A DNA stretch of 64,000 nt, taken from positions 32,430 through 96,429 of the forward strand of contig JBGUPL010000131.1 of NCBI GenBank assembly GCA_045130275.1. Reading direction: 5' to 3'. The notes under the pieces are model-generated. The model did no database searches, was not told the origin of the DNA, and saw only the letters and a program-made list of their open reading frames with translations. Position 1 is the first letter of the stretch. Each line of letters starts with the position of its first letter. Source of the stretch: F23-D06 sp045130275 (lineage in GTDB: Bacteria; Bacteroidota; Bacteroidia; Bacteroidales; WCHB1-69). Shown one piece after another: positions 1 to 6,247 of the stretch. The position numbers were made by a program, and so were the translations under genes.

Positions 1-362
1 CCTGTTTCATTTTCAACATTTTGCAAGACGTCAACATTCCATGGATTCAACACCAACGGCTTCTCGCAAATCACATCCGTACCCAATCGCAGGGCGTAAC
101 GAGTATGGGCATCATGCAAATAATTTGGCGTACAAACCGAAATGATGTCCAGTTGGTTGGGCGTATGCTTGAGTTTGGAGACATGACGGTCAAAGAGCTC
201 CATTTCCGTGAAAAAAGCGGCCTCGGGAAAATAATTGTCTATAATACCAACACTATCCGACTTATCGTAAGCAGCAACCATCTGGTTACCAGTCTCTTTA
301 ATAGCCTTCAAATGTCTCGGTGCCACATAACCGCCTACTCCGAAAATGGCAAAATTCTTCAT
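1..362 (-). CDS. Gfo/Idh/MocA-family sugar dehydrogenase, N-terminal part (cut by window start)
   Basis: The visible 120 residues begin MKNFAIFGVGGYVAPRHL, an N-terminal Rossmann fold with the GxGGxxxxRH pattern of NAD-binding oxidoreductases. Further on they carry CEKPLVLN, the EKP motif that marks the Gfo/Idh/MocA family. The spacing and the text around SVCTPNYLHDAH resemble WbpB/WlbA enzymes, which oxidise C3 of UDP-GlcNAc-uronic acid on the way to surface diamino-sugars. That assignment is by recalled resemblance only, because the catalytic domain lies outside the window. Transcription is divergent from mntP. The start at 362 is supported by a TACTTTTGC promoter 24 bases upstream (387-395). 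Substrate specificity cannot be settled from this fragment. Confidence 0.85.
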   Translation of the reverse strand, partial: MKNFAIFGVGGYVAPRHLKAIKETGNQMVAAYDKSDSVGIIDNYFPEAAFFTEMELFDRHVSKLKHTPNQLDIISVCTPNYLHDAHTRYALRLGTDVICEKPLVLNPWNVDVLQNVENET

Positions 363-386
363 ATTTTTCCTGATCTGAAATAAATT

Positions 387-395
387 GCAAAAGTA
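387..395 (-). promoter_or_regulatory. Bacteroidota -7 promoter element for the Gfo/Idh/MocA gene
   Basis: On the minus strand the sequence reads TACTTTTGC, matching TAnnTTTGc, 24 bases before the ATG at 362. Confidence 0.7.
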
Positions 396-405
396 CATTT
401 TTTAT

Positions 406-433
406 GTTGAGACGCAATGCAGTGCACCTCTAA
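406..433. repeat. Decayed copy of the GTAGAGACG palindrome
   Basis: The left arm is nearly intact (GTTGAGACGCAATGCA against GTAGAGACGCAATGCA). The right arm has drifted (CACCTCTAA against CGTCTCTAC). It sits between the divergent promoters of the dehydrogenase and mntP. Intact relatives are at 31055, 60664, 60715, 63299, 63347 and 63953. Confidence 0.6.
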
Positions 434-444
434 TGAAAATTTTA

Positions 445-453
445 TATTTTTGC
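445..453 (+). promoter_or_regulatory. -7 promoter element of mntP, very short leader
   Basis: TATTTTTGC ends only 10 bases before the ATG at 464. With a start site a few bases downstream of the element, the mRNA leader would be about 5 nt or less. Confidence 0.75.
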
Positions 454-463
454 ACCCTCAAAT

Positions 464-1024
464 ATGGGCTGGTTAGAATTACTGTTATTGTCATTAAGTC
501 TGGCAATGGATTGCTTTGCCATCAGCTGTGTTGTAGGAATGCTGCAACCATCGCTGAGGCCGTCCTATGTACTGAGGTTTTCGGCAGCATTCGGCATTTT
601 TCAAGGTGGAATGCCACTGCTTGGCTGGCTGCTTGGCGAGTCTCTCCTAGGTCCGCTTGAAAAAGTGGGGCCTTTCATCGCTTTCGGCATTTTGGCGTTC
701 ATCGGCGGAAAAATGCTGATAGAAAGTTTCAGGAAAACCGAAGACGAACTCCCGAAACATCTGGATGTCACAAAGTGGAAATATGTTCTGTTGCTGGCCA
801 TAGCCACCAGCATCGACGCGCTGGCCGTAGGCTTCAGCTTTGCCATGATCCAAGAAGAACACATTGTCCGAGCTTTCCTGACCATCGGCATCACCTCTTT
901 TGTCGTGTCATATCTGGCTTACACCTTCGTCCGAAGACTCTCTAATCCTAAAATCGGCCGTTATGCGGAAACTGTCGGCGGCATCGTGCTGATTCTCATC
1001 GGATTGAAAATTCTGCTTTGGTAA
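464..1024 (+). CDS. mntP: Manganese efflux pump MntP
   Basis: The 186-residue protein is almost entirely hydrophobic, with about six membrane segments, which is the usual MntP size and topology. Two acidic motifs typical of the family are visible: SLAMDCFAIS near residue 14 and ATSIDALAVGFSF near residue 110. In characterised members these aspartates are needed for Mn2+ export across the inner membrane. A glycine-rich FGIFQGGMPLLGW follows the first pair of helices. The gene is monocistronic, divergent from the upstream dehydrogenase and followed after 35 bases by a SPOR gene that has its own promoter. No Mn-sensing yybP-ykoY riboswitch can be present, because the leader is only a few bases long. 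Confidence 0.93.
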   Translation: MGWLELLLLSLSLAMDCFAISCVVGMLQPSLRPSYVLRFSAAFGIFQGGMPLLGWLLGESLLGPLEKVGPFIAFGILAFIGGKMLIESFRKTEDELPKHLDVTKWKYVLLLAIATSIDALAVGFSFAMIQEEHIVRAFLTIGITSFVVSYLAYTFVRRLSNPKIGRYAETVGGIVLILIGLKILLW

Positions 1025-1038
1025 ATTCAGAAATTTTG

Positions 1039-1047
1039 TAATTTTGC
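1039..1047 (+). promoter_or_regulatory. -7 promoter element of the SPOR-domain gene, very short leader
   Basis: TAATTTTGC ends 12 bases before the ATG at 1060, so this transcript is also nearly leaderless. Confidence 0.7.
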
Positions 1048-1059
1048 CAAAAATTTCTT

Positions 1060-1449
1060 ATGCGTAAGTTTTTGACCATACTATTGTTCTCCCTTTCCTA
1101 TGGGATCGTTCTGGCCCAAAGCAATGTGAACTACATCATTGAGCCGGGCATCACACGAATCCAGGAGGATTATGTGAACAATTGGCGTAAATTAGGCGAA
1201 ATGAATGGTTACCGCATCCAAATTGCCGCCTATACAGGTGTGAATTCCAAATCGCAAGCGGAAATCGCAAGGAACACGTTCAACAATCTGTTTCCATACA
1301 CGAAAGCCTACGTCATCTACAATGAACCTTACTTCAAAGTACGTGTCGGCAATTATTTTACCCGCCTCCAGGCATATAAAGATCTTGAAGACATCAAACT
1401 GACCTATCCCAGCGCGTATATTGTCCCCGACAAGATCAATTATCGATAA
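1060..1449 (+). CDS. Secreted SPOR-domain protein
   Basis: This 129-residue protein has a signal peptide (MRKFLTILLFSLSYGIVLA, cleavage before QSN). The rest is essentially one SPOR domain, about residues 48-122: GYRIQIAAYTGVNSKSQAE opens the first strand and helix, and YFKVRVGNYFTRLQAYKDL is the second half. SPOR domains bind denuded glycan strands of peptidoglycan at division sites. A free-standing periplasmic SPOR protein is common in Bacteroidota and is usually of unknown precise role. No enzymatic domain is present. Divisome recruitment is an inference from the family. Confidence 0.88.
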   Translation: MRKFLTILLFSLSYGIVLAQSNVNYIIEPGITRIQEDYVNNWRKLGEMNGYRIQIAAYTGVNSKSQAEIARNTFNNLFPYTKAYVIYNEPYFKVRVGNYFTRLQAYKDLEDIKLTYPSAYIVPDKINYR

Positions 1450-1493
1450 TATTTAATTATGTACAAGAGATGATAATGGGAAAGTATCCTGCT

Positions 1494-2369
1494 CTACATT
1501 CTACTTTCTGCATTCTTCATTCTTAATTTGTAAATGTCCAGCACATTCTGCATAAGCATGGCGATGGTCATGGGACCGACACCGCCGGGCACAGGCGTGC
1601 ACGCCCTAAGCCGTTTTTCCAATTCAGGACGGGTTTCTTCGCTGTAAACATCGCCCTGTAGTTTGCCGTTCACGCGGTTCATAGCCACGTCAATAAGGAC
1701 GGCCCCCTGTTTGAAATCGTAAGGTTGGAGCAGATTCGGACAACCGACAGCGGTGATGACAATGTCGCCGAGGTGCGCGATTTCAGACAAATTTTTGGTG
1801 CGGGAGTGGCACAGCGTGACGGTGGCATTGCTGTGAATCAGCAGCTGCGCGGTAGGTTCTCCGACCAACTGACTTCGCCCTATCATCACCACATGTTCAC
1901 CGGAAACTTCGATGCCGTTGGTTTCCAACAAGGTGAGAATACCTTTCGGCGTGCAGGGCATCACGTAGGGCTCGCCCAAATGCAGCAACCCGACGTTCAT
2001 CAGGTGCAGTCCGTCGGCATCTTTGCGGTAATCGATGAAATCGAGCACACGCGCGGAATTGTAATGATCGGGCAAGGGCAGCTGTATGAGGATGGCATCA
2101 ACCTCTTCGTTGCGGTTGCATTCGTCAATCATCACCATCAGCTCACTTTCTGACGTAGTATCGGGCAGAAGGTGCAATCGGCAGTCCATGCCCAACGAGC
2201 GGCAAGTCTTATCCTTGCTGTGGACATAGGAGAGGCTGTCAGGCCGTTCACCCACGAGGAAGATGTCCAACCGGGGGACACGCATCCCTTTTTCCCGGAT
2301 TCCAGCCACCTCTGCAGCTATTTTTTCCTTCACTTGCTGTGCACATATTTTTCCGTCAATGATTCTCAT
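1494..2369 (-). CDS. folD: Bifunctional methylenetetrahydrofolate dehydrogenase/cyclohydrolase FolD
   Basis: The 291-residue enzyme interconverts 5,10-methylene-, methenyl- and 10-formyl-tetrahydrofolate with NADP. Family signatures are clear: SYVHSKDKTC with the catalytic lysine, ILIQLPLPDH, DADGLH, the nucleotide-binding IGRSQLVGEP, and PVPGGVGPMT near the C-terminus. The last residues, KLRMKNAESRM, lie beyond the usual end of the family and are encoded by a 7-bp repeat array that also supplies the TAG stop. I see no TAnnTTTGc promoter in the short stretch upstream. The next gene on the same strand, the M64 peptidase, ends at 2581 across a long repeat array, so read-through from it is possible. 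Confidence 0.96.
   Translation of the reverse strand: MRIIDGKICAQQVKEKIAAEVAGIREKGMRVPRLDIFLVGERPDSLSYVHSKDKTCRSLGMDCRLHLLPDTTSESELMVMIDECNRNEEVDAILIQLPLPDHYNSARVLDFIDYRKDADGLHLMNVGLLHLGEPYVMPCTPKGILTLLETNGIEVSGEHVVMIGRSQLVGEPTAQLLIHSNATVTLCHSRTKNLSEIAHLGDIVITAVGCPNLLQPYDFKQGAVLIDVAMNRVNGKLQGDVYSEETRPELEKRLRACTPVPGGVGPMTIAMLMQNVLDIYKLRMKNAESRM
1498..1530. repeat. 7-bp tandem array, ATTCTTC family, inside the 3' end of folD
   Basis: Successive units read ATTCTAC, TTTCTGC, ATTCTTC, ATTCTTA, ATTTG. On the minus strand they encode the last ten or so residues of FolD, and the stop codon (1494-1496) abuts them. Confidence 0.6.
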
Positions 2370-2404
2370 AATTTTTATTTTGGATTGTTCGTGTCTTTGT
2401 CCAT

Positions 2405-2582
2405 ATCACCTATTGCCTATCACCTATTGCCTATTGCCTATTGCCTATTGCCTGTTGCCTATTGCCTGTTGCCTATTGCCTGTTGCCTATTGCCTATTGC
2501 CTGTTGCCTATTGCCTGTTGCCTATTGCCTGTTGCCTATTGCCTGTTGCCTGTTGCCTATTGCCTGTTGCCTATTATCGCCT
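2405..2582. repeat. Long 7-bp tandem array, TTGCCTA/TTGCCTG family
   Basis: About 24 consecutive heptamers alternate ATTGCCT and GTTGCCT, with two ATCACCT variants at the left end. It fills the whole gap between folD and the M64 peptidase gene and touches the stop codon of the latter. No stop occurs in some frames, so it produces spurious reading frames rich in LLPIAYC. Confidence 0.95.
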
Positions 2583-3867
2583 ATTTACTGTAATACTGGA
2601 TAACCTGTTCCAGCGCCTTGCGGCAGACAGGGCAGAAGTCGTTGTATATGATGCTGTTCATCGTGCAGTTCGACCTCGGACGGTAAACGCCTTTGGCCAC
2701 GTAGCCACCGCCCTCATATGCTCCCACGCGATAATAATTAGGATGGTTTTTGGTCACGGGCGGCGTTGGAATCGGGGTGCCCGGCTCCACCATATCGGCC
2801 CATTTGGAGTCGAAGTCCACCAAAGTGGTCAAATTGGGCTCCGTGGGTTCAACCCCTGCAGGATAAAAATCCTGAACGGAGACATCAGAAGTGTAATATT
2901 CGTCGGCAAGCCCGCCGATAAGGTGTCCCATCTCGTGAACCACCACATAATCAGGGTATTCGCCGTGGTTATAGACGGTGCAGTAGAAGTTGTAGATGCC
3001 ACCGCCGCCATATTTCTCGCTATTGCAGATGATGATGATGGCATCGTAGGGCGCGTCGTCGGCCACCTCGTGCAGGTTCCAGACTCCGAGACACATCAAG
3101 TAGCGGTCCAGATCGAGGGCATTGTAAGTGCAGTTCAGCAGCGTTTTGACGTAAAAGTTGTTCTGCGGCTGCGTAATGCCTGACTCTTCCGAATAGCCCT
3201 GGATGGCGCGAATATTCACGTGACGGCGGTTTTCCTTATAGGGCGTACAATTCATTACGTATTTGGCAAAACGCTTCATGTCGTAACGAAGCGTCTTCGC
3301 ATCGCTTTTCGCATAACCGTCGGGGATGAAGAGGATGTCGATGGCCTTGTCGGGCGAGCTACCTTTGTGCAGGTTCATAACGGCGTACTCCTTCTTCGCC
3401 GCTTGCACCGGCAGTGTGGCGGGATCCAACACCGTGTCTTTCAGGACGGTGGCCTTGCGATAACGGTCGAAGGAGGTGAAGCGCACCTGCACCGGCTGCT
3501 TCGGCATCGGGATGTTGACGCACTCCTCCATGTGGGCGATTTCCGTTTCGCCGCGCTCCGTGGTACGGTACTCCGTGAAGAGACCAGAGTAGCTGCGGCT
3601 GAAGATCAGCTTCTTCGACGCTTGGTCGAGCACCTCGACGAGGAGGTCGCCGTACTGGTAAGGCTCCACTAACTGCGAACGCGTGCCGTTCCAATGATCC
3701 ACTAACGTGAAATGGTCAATCTGCAATTTCTCCACATTCTTGTTTCCAATATGCAGATAATTGATTCTCAATGTTTTGTCAACAAAATAGTCGTTGAAAT
3801 GCTGGGCATGGACACACGTGATGCCTATTATAAGCAAAAGCTGGAGTGCAATAATATTCTTCCTCAT
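2581..3867 (-). CDS. Secreted peptidase, M64 (IgA peptidase-like) family
   Basis: The 428-residue protein starts at the ATG at 3867. An upstream in-frame GTG at 3903 would overlap the promoter and is rejected. A signal peptide (MRKNIIALQLLLIIGITCVHA) precedes an N-terminal beta domain and the M64 metallopeptidase domain. The zinc motif VVHEMGHLIGGLADEY fits HExxHxxGxxDEY, and the domain opens with DILFIPDGYAK. M64 peptidases, such as the Clostridium ramosum IgA protease, are secreted zinc endopeptidases. Substrate here is unknown, and an IgA preference should not be assumed. C-terminal cysteines (SNCTMNS, FCPVCRKALEQV) are a family feature. No T9SS sorting domain is evident. Confidence 0.9.
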   Translation of the reverse strand: MRKNIIALQLLLIIGITCVHAQHFNDYFVDKTLRINYLHIGNKNVEKLQIDHFTLVDHWNGTRSQLVEPYQYGDLLVEVLDQASKKLIFSRSYSGLFTEYRTTERGETEIAHMEECVNIPMPKQPVQVRFTSFDRYRKATVLKDTVLDPATLPVQAAKKEYAVMNLHKGSSPDKAIDILFIPDGYAKSDAKTLRYDMKRFAKYVMNCTPYKENRRHVNIRAIQGYSEESGITQPQNNFYVKTLLNCTYNALDLDRYLMCLGVWNLHEVADDAPYDAIIIICNSEKYGGGGIYNFYCTVYNHGEYPDYVVVHEMGHLIGGLADEYYTSDVSVQDFYPAGVEPTEPNLTTLVDFDSKWADMVEPGTPIPTPPVTKNHPNYYRVGAYEGGGYVAKGVYRPRSNCTMNSIIYNDFCPVCRKALEQVIQYYSK

Positions 3868-3891
3868 GTTTATAAGTATATTTTTCGGACG

Positions 3892-3900
3892 GCAAAGGTA
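3892..3900 (-). promoter_or_regulatory. -7 promoter element of the M64 peptidase gene
   Basis: The minus strand reads TACCTTTGC, 24 bases before the ATG at 3867. This decides the start. Confidence 0.75.
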
Positions 3901-3915
3901 CACAAAATCCGAATA

Positions 3916-3943
3916 TAAAAAAGACCCGCGATCGCGGGTCTTT
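3916..3943 (-). terminator. Rho-independent terminator of the PepSY-like cluster
   Basis: A perfect palindrome (arm AAAGACCCGCGA, centre GATC) is followed on the minus strand by a T run, directly after the stop of the PepSY-like gene ending at 3951. Confidence 0.85.
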
Positions 3944-3950
3944 ATAAGTA

Positions 3951-4379
3951 TTAATCATCAATTCCGATGAAGTTACCGTTCATGTCGAAAACCAAGTCAA
4001 CCTCAAGTGGAATGTTAAGCCCAACTTTATAACGGTTATGGTCGATCTCAATATCGTCAATGTATGCCAATGGATAATTGGTGACTACATAAGTGTCGAT
4101 ATTCGTAGGATAAAAACCCATAGGCACTGGTCTGCCTTCGCAATCCACTTTCTTCCATTCGCCGTTAAGTCTAAAATCCACATCTGTACCATCAACCAAA
4201 TCCACATCATAACCATCGTTGTCTTTAATGACAGACAAGACATCTATTCCCGGGAAATAGGTGTTGAGGAACGTTTTTGCTTTAGCCGGCAACTTGTCGC
4301 CGGTAACTGGCTTGTCGTCACAAGACATGAAAGCGGTCATAGCCACTACACTCAATAAAATCAAAAATAACTTTTTCAT
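3951..4379 (-). CDS. PepSY-like lipoprotein (copy 1)
   Basis: This 142-residue protein has a lipoprotein signal ending in the lipobox AFMSC at residues 16-20. Two similar halves follow (about 28-85 and 90-142). Each has the pattern seen in the PepSY-like/beta-lactamase-inhibitor-like family of Bacteroidota: LPAKAKTFLNTYFPG opening a half, then YDVDLVDGTDVDF, GEWKKVDC and a closing DLVFDMNGNFIGIDD. The family is periplasmic or surface-anchored and its function is not established. It is the last of three tandem paralogues on this strand and is followed by a strong terminator. Sequence identity to copies 2 and 3 is moderate, so the duplication is not recent. Confidence 0.85.
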   Translation of the reverse strand: MKKLFLILLSVVAMTAFMSCDDKPVTGDKLPAKAKTFLNTYFPGIDVLSVIKDNDGYDVDLVDGTDVDFRLNGEWKKVDCEGRPVPMGFYPTNIDTYVVTNYPLAYIDDIEIDHNRYKVGLNIPLEVDLVFDMNGNFIGIDD

Positions 4380-4445
4380 TGCTCCAAAGTATTTTAGTTA
4401 ATATGCTGTAAATTAGATAGATATGCTACTCTGCAAACTGGTAGA

Positions 4446-4865
4446 TTAATCATCGGCACCCATAAAGTTGCCATTCTTGTCGAAAACCAAGTCAAGTTCG
4501 TTGTTCAACTCCACTTCGTAGCGTTTGTGCTCATACTTGACATGGGTGGCAAAATTCATAGGGAATTTGGCTGTAATGTATTGGGCGGTAGGAGCAGGAA
4601 GGATGCCGTCGGGCAGCGGGTTCAAGCCGCAATCGACCTTAATCCACTGGCCGCCGTGATTGAATTCCAGTTCCGTGCCGTCAAACAACACGGCGTCATA
4701 CTGGAACCCGTCCTTCCGCACGGAAAGAACATCCACTCCGTTGAAATGGGCGGCGATGAACTGTTTAGCCTGCGCAGGCAGTTTTTCTGGAGACACGACC
4801 CGATCACATGACACAAACGCGCTCATGGCGATAAAACTCATCAATACTAAAAGGTATTTTTTCAT
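4446..4865 (-). CDS. PepSY-like lipoprotein (copy 2)
   Basis: This 139-residue paralogue has a lipobox-type signal (SFIAMSAFVSC at residues 10-20). The two-lobed layout matches its neighbours: LPAQAKQFIAAHFNG, YDAVLFDGTELEF, GQWIKVDC, and an ending DLVFDKNGNFMGADD. It probably sits on the periplasmic face of the inner membrane or on the outer membrane. It lies 66 bases upstream of copy 1 and is separated from copy 3 by a 7-bp repeat array. I see no separate TAnnTTTGc promoter for it, so it may be read from the promoter of copy 3. Function is unknown. Confidence 0.83.
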   Translation of the reverse strand: MKKYLLVLMSFIAMSAFVSCDRVVSPEKLPAQAKQFIAAHFNGVDVLSVRKDGFQYDAVLFDGTELEFNHGGQWIKVDCGLNPLPDGILPAPTAQYITAKFPMNFATHVKYEHKRYEVELNNELDLVFDKNGNFMGADD

Positions 4866-4923
4866 TGTTAAGGATATTTATCTGAATGATTCACTCTAGA
4901 CAAACTTTGGCATAGACCATTCA

Positions 4924-4997
4924 CTATTGCCTGTTGCCTGTTGCCTGTTGCCTATTGCCTGTTGCCTATTTTGCCTATTGCCTGTTGCCTGTTGCCT
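4924..4997. repeat. 7-bp tandem array, TTGCCTG family, between PepSY-like copies 2 and 3
   Basis: Units alternate TTGCCTG and TTGCCTA, with one slip (TTTTGCC) near 4971. The array begins a few bases after the stop of copy 3 (5004) on the minus strand. Confidence 0.9.
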
Positions 4998-5003
4998 TAT
5001 CAC

Positions 5004-5420
5004 TTAGTCGTCGTATGAAAGGAATCTACCGTTCTTGTCGAATTTCAACTCCATGTCATTGTTCAATTCGACATCGTAACCGCCATATTTCTTGTCGATT
5101 TTGACGATGATGGCGCTGGGGAAATTCGTTTTCACATATTTGGAGATAGCGGCAGGAATGACGGCGGCGGGAACGGCGGAGCCGGGGCATTTCACCTCTT
5201 TCCATTCACCTTGAAGGGTGAATTCCACTTTCGTGCCATTGGCAAGATAGACTTCGTAGTCGTCATCGACTGTTGCAGAAAGAAATTCCACACCTTTGAA
5301 ATGCGTGTTGATGAACTGCTGAGCCTTTTGAGGCAGCTGTTGGAACGTGACAGGTCTGTCGTTGGCCGCAAATACATTGAGCGTCATTAATCCCAATAAT
5401 AAAACAAATAGTTTCTTCAT
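5004..5420 (-). CDS. Secreted PepSY-like protein (copy 3)
   Basis: This 138-residue protein is first in the tandem set. Unlike copies 1 and 2 it has a signal peptidase I type leader (MKKLFVLLLGLMTLNVFA, then AND) with no lipobox cysteine, so it should be free in the periplasm or secreted. The rest follows the PepSY-like pattern: LPQKAQQFINTHFKG, YEVYLANGTKVEF, GEWKEVKC, and a closing MELKFDKNGRFLSYDD. A TATTTTTGC promoter lies 82 bases upstream. The shared motifs argue for duplication followed by a change in localisation. The function of the family is unknown. Confidence 0.84.
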   Translation of the reverse strand: MKKLFVLLLGLMTLNVFAANDRPVTFQQLPQKAQQFINTHFKGVEFLSATVDDDYEVYLANGTKVEFTLQGEWKEVKCPGSAVPAAVIPAAISKYVKTNFPSAIIVKIDKKYGGYDVELNNDMELKFDKNGRFLSYDD

Positions 5421-5502
5421 TTTTTTATAATGTGAGTTCTAAACTAAAATCGCCTTGCTGCGGGCAGAACTCTTTGACCCGAACACGACATTTTTTGAAA
5501 GC

Positions 5503-5511
5503 GCAAAAATA
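5503..5511 (-). promoter_or_regulatory. -7 promoter element for the PepSY-like cluster
   Basis: The minus strand reads TATTTTTGC, 82 bases before the ATG at 5420. The leader in between shows no clear structured element. Confidence 0.65.
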
Positions 5512-5589
5512 ACTTTTTTTTATATGTAAACATTAAGTTAATTTTCTGACGCGACGTATGTGACTTTTGATATAGTTAATAGTTTAAAC

Positions 5590-5647
5590 CTTAACTGTTA
5601 ACTACTAACTGCTAACTGCTAACTACTAACTGCTAACTGCTAACTAA
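5590..5647. repeat. 7-bp tandem array, CTAACTG/CTAACTA family, at the 3' end of the rseC-like gene
   Basis: Units such as CTAACTG and CTAACTA repeat about eight times. The TAG stop of the RseC-family gene (5640-5642) and the serine codon before it lie inside the array. Confidence 0.85.
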
Positions 5648-6089
5648 CACGTCTTTTCTTTCGAATCCCAAACGTGATTCCCTTCTCCACCGACTTCCCG
5701 GCGGATTTCAAGATAAGGTAATAGAGCACCACGCCCAACACTCCTATTCCAACGCTCAGCAACTCCTTGTGGGTGAGCGCGTAACAGCCGAAAAGGAGCA
5801 CAAGCAACACGACAAGCGGCAACACGTAGGCCAATATCACCGCCTTATTGCCGGCAGAGGTCTCCAGCAGCAGCTCCACGGTCTCCCCTATTTGGTACTC
5901 CTCATGTCGGGTGTTCTTCACGGTGATGATTTCCTGCCTGCGGTCGGAGGGGATGCAGATGCTTTTGGCGTGGCAGCCGCTGCATGCGGAGCTCACGATG
6001 ATTTCCACGCTGATATCGTCGCCATTGACGGCGCGAACAATGCCTTCGCGGCAGATGTTGTTTTCTTCGTTATTCATATTTTCTTTCAT
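5640..6089 (-). CDS. RseC/MucC-family membrane protein (SoxR-reducing-system type)
   Basis: From the ATG at 6089 the protein has 149 residues. An ATG four codons later (6077) is equally plausible, and the longer frame up to 6146 reads through a non-coding hairpin region. A small N-terminal soluble domain carries the cysteine set SACSGCHAKSIC, typical of RseC proteins. Two adjacent membrane helices follow (AVILAYVLPLVVLLVLLFGCYAL and LLSVGIGVLGVVLYYLIL), then a basic tail. In other bacteria RseC works with Rnf complexes or with sigma-E control. In many Bacteroidota it is the first gene of the rnf operon, but no rnf genes are adjacent here; radA is upstream on the same strand. Confidence 0.82.
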   Translation of the reverse strand: MKENMNNEENNICREGIVRAVNGDDISVEIIVSSACSGCHAKSICIPSDRRQEIITVKNTRHEEYQIGETVELLLETSAGNKAVILAYVLPLVVLLVLLFGCYALTHKELLSVGIGVLGVVLYYLILKSAGKSVEKGITFGIRKKRRVS

Positions 6090-6133
6090 TTCACGTAACT
6101 CTCTACCGAGCTCTTGCCCCCTAATACTGCCCC

Positions 6134-6163
6134 GCCCTTCGGGCACCCCTTCTAGAAGAAGGG
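6134..6163. repeat. Twin-hairpin element between radA and the rseC-like gene
   Basis: Two adjacent stem-loops lie side by side: GCCC-ttc-GGGC (6134-6144) and CCCTTCT-aga-AGAAGGG (6147-6163). The segment is GC-rich compared with its surroundings and resembles a dispersed repeat rather than a terminator, since no T run follows. Confidence 0.5.
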
Positions 6164-6217
6164 AAATGGGCCGCTCAAGGAATTATGTTTCAATTTAATG
6201 AGGCTTTTTCGACACAA

Positions 6218-6247
6218 CTACTAACTGCTAATTACTAATTTCTAATT
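6218..6247. repeat. 7-bp tandem array at the 3' end of radA
   Basis: Units read ACTACTA, ACTGCTA, ATTACTA, ATTTCTA, ATTG. The radA stop codon (6242-6244, TAG on the minus strand) is part of the array. Confidence 0.75.

Noticed and set aside
385..660. 91-residue frame starting upstream of mntP
   Set aside because: It begins in the decayed palindrome (giving VETQCSAPL), runs through the promoter and overlaps mntP in another frame.
2405..2582. CRISPR array
   Set aside because: Units are 7 bp with no spacers, and no cas genes are present.
2263..3183. Open frames through the TTGCCTA array
   Set aside because: The array has no stop in some frames and gives LLPIAYC-type text; the rest is antisense to the M64 peptidase.
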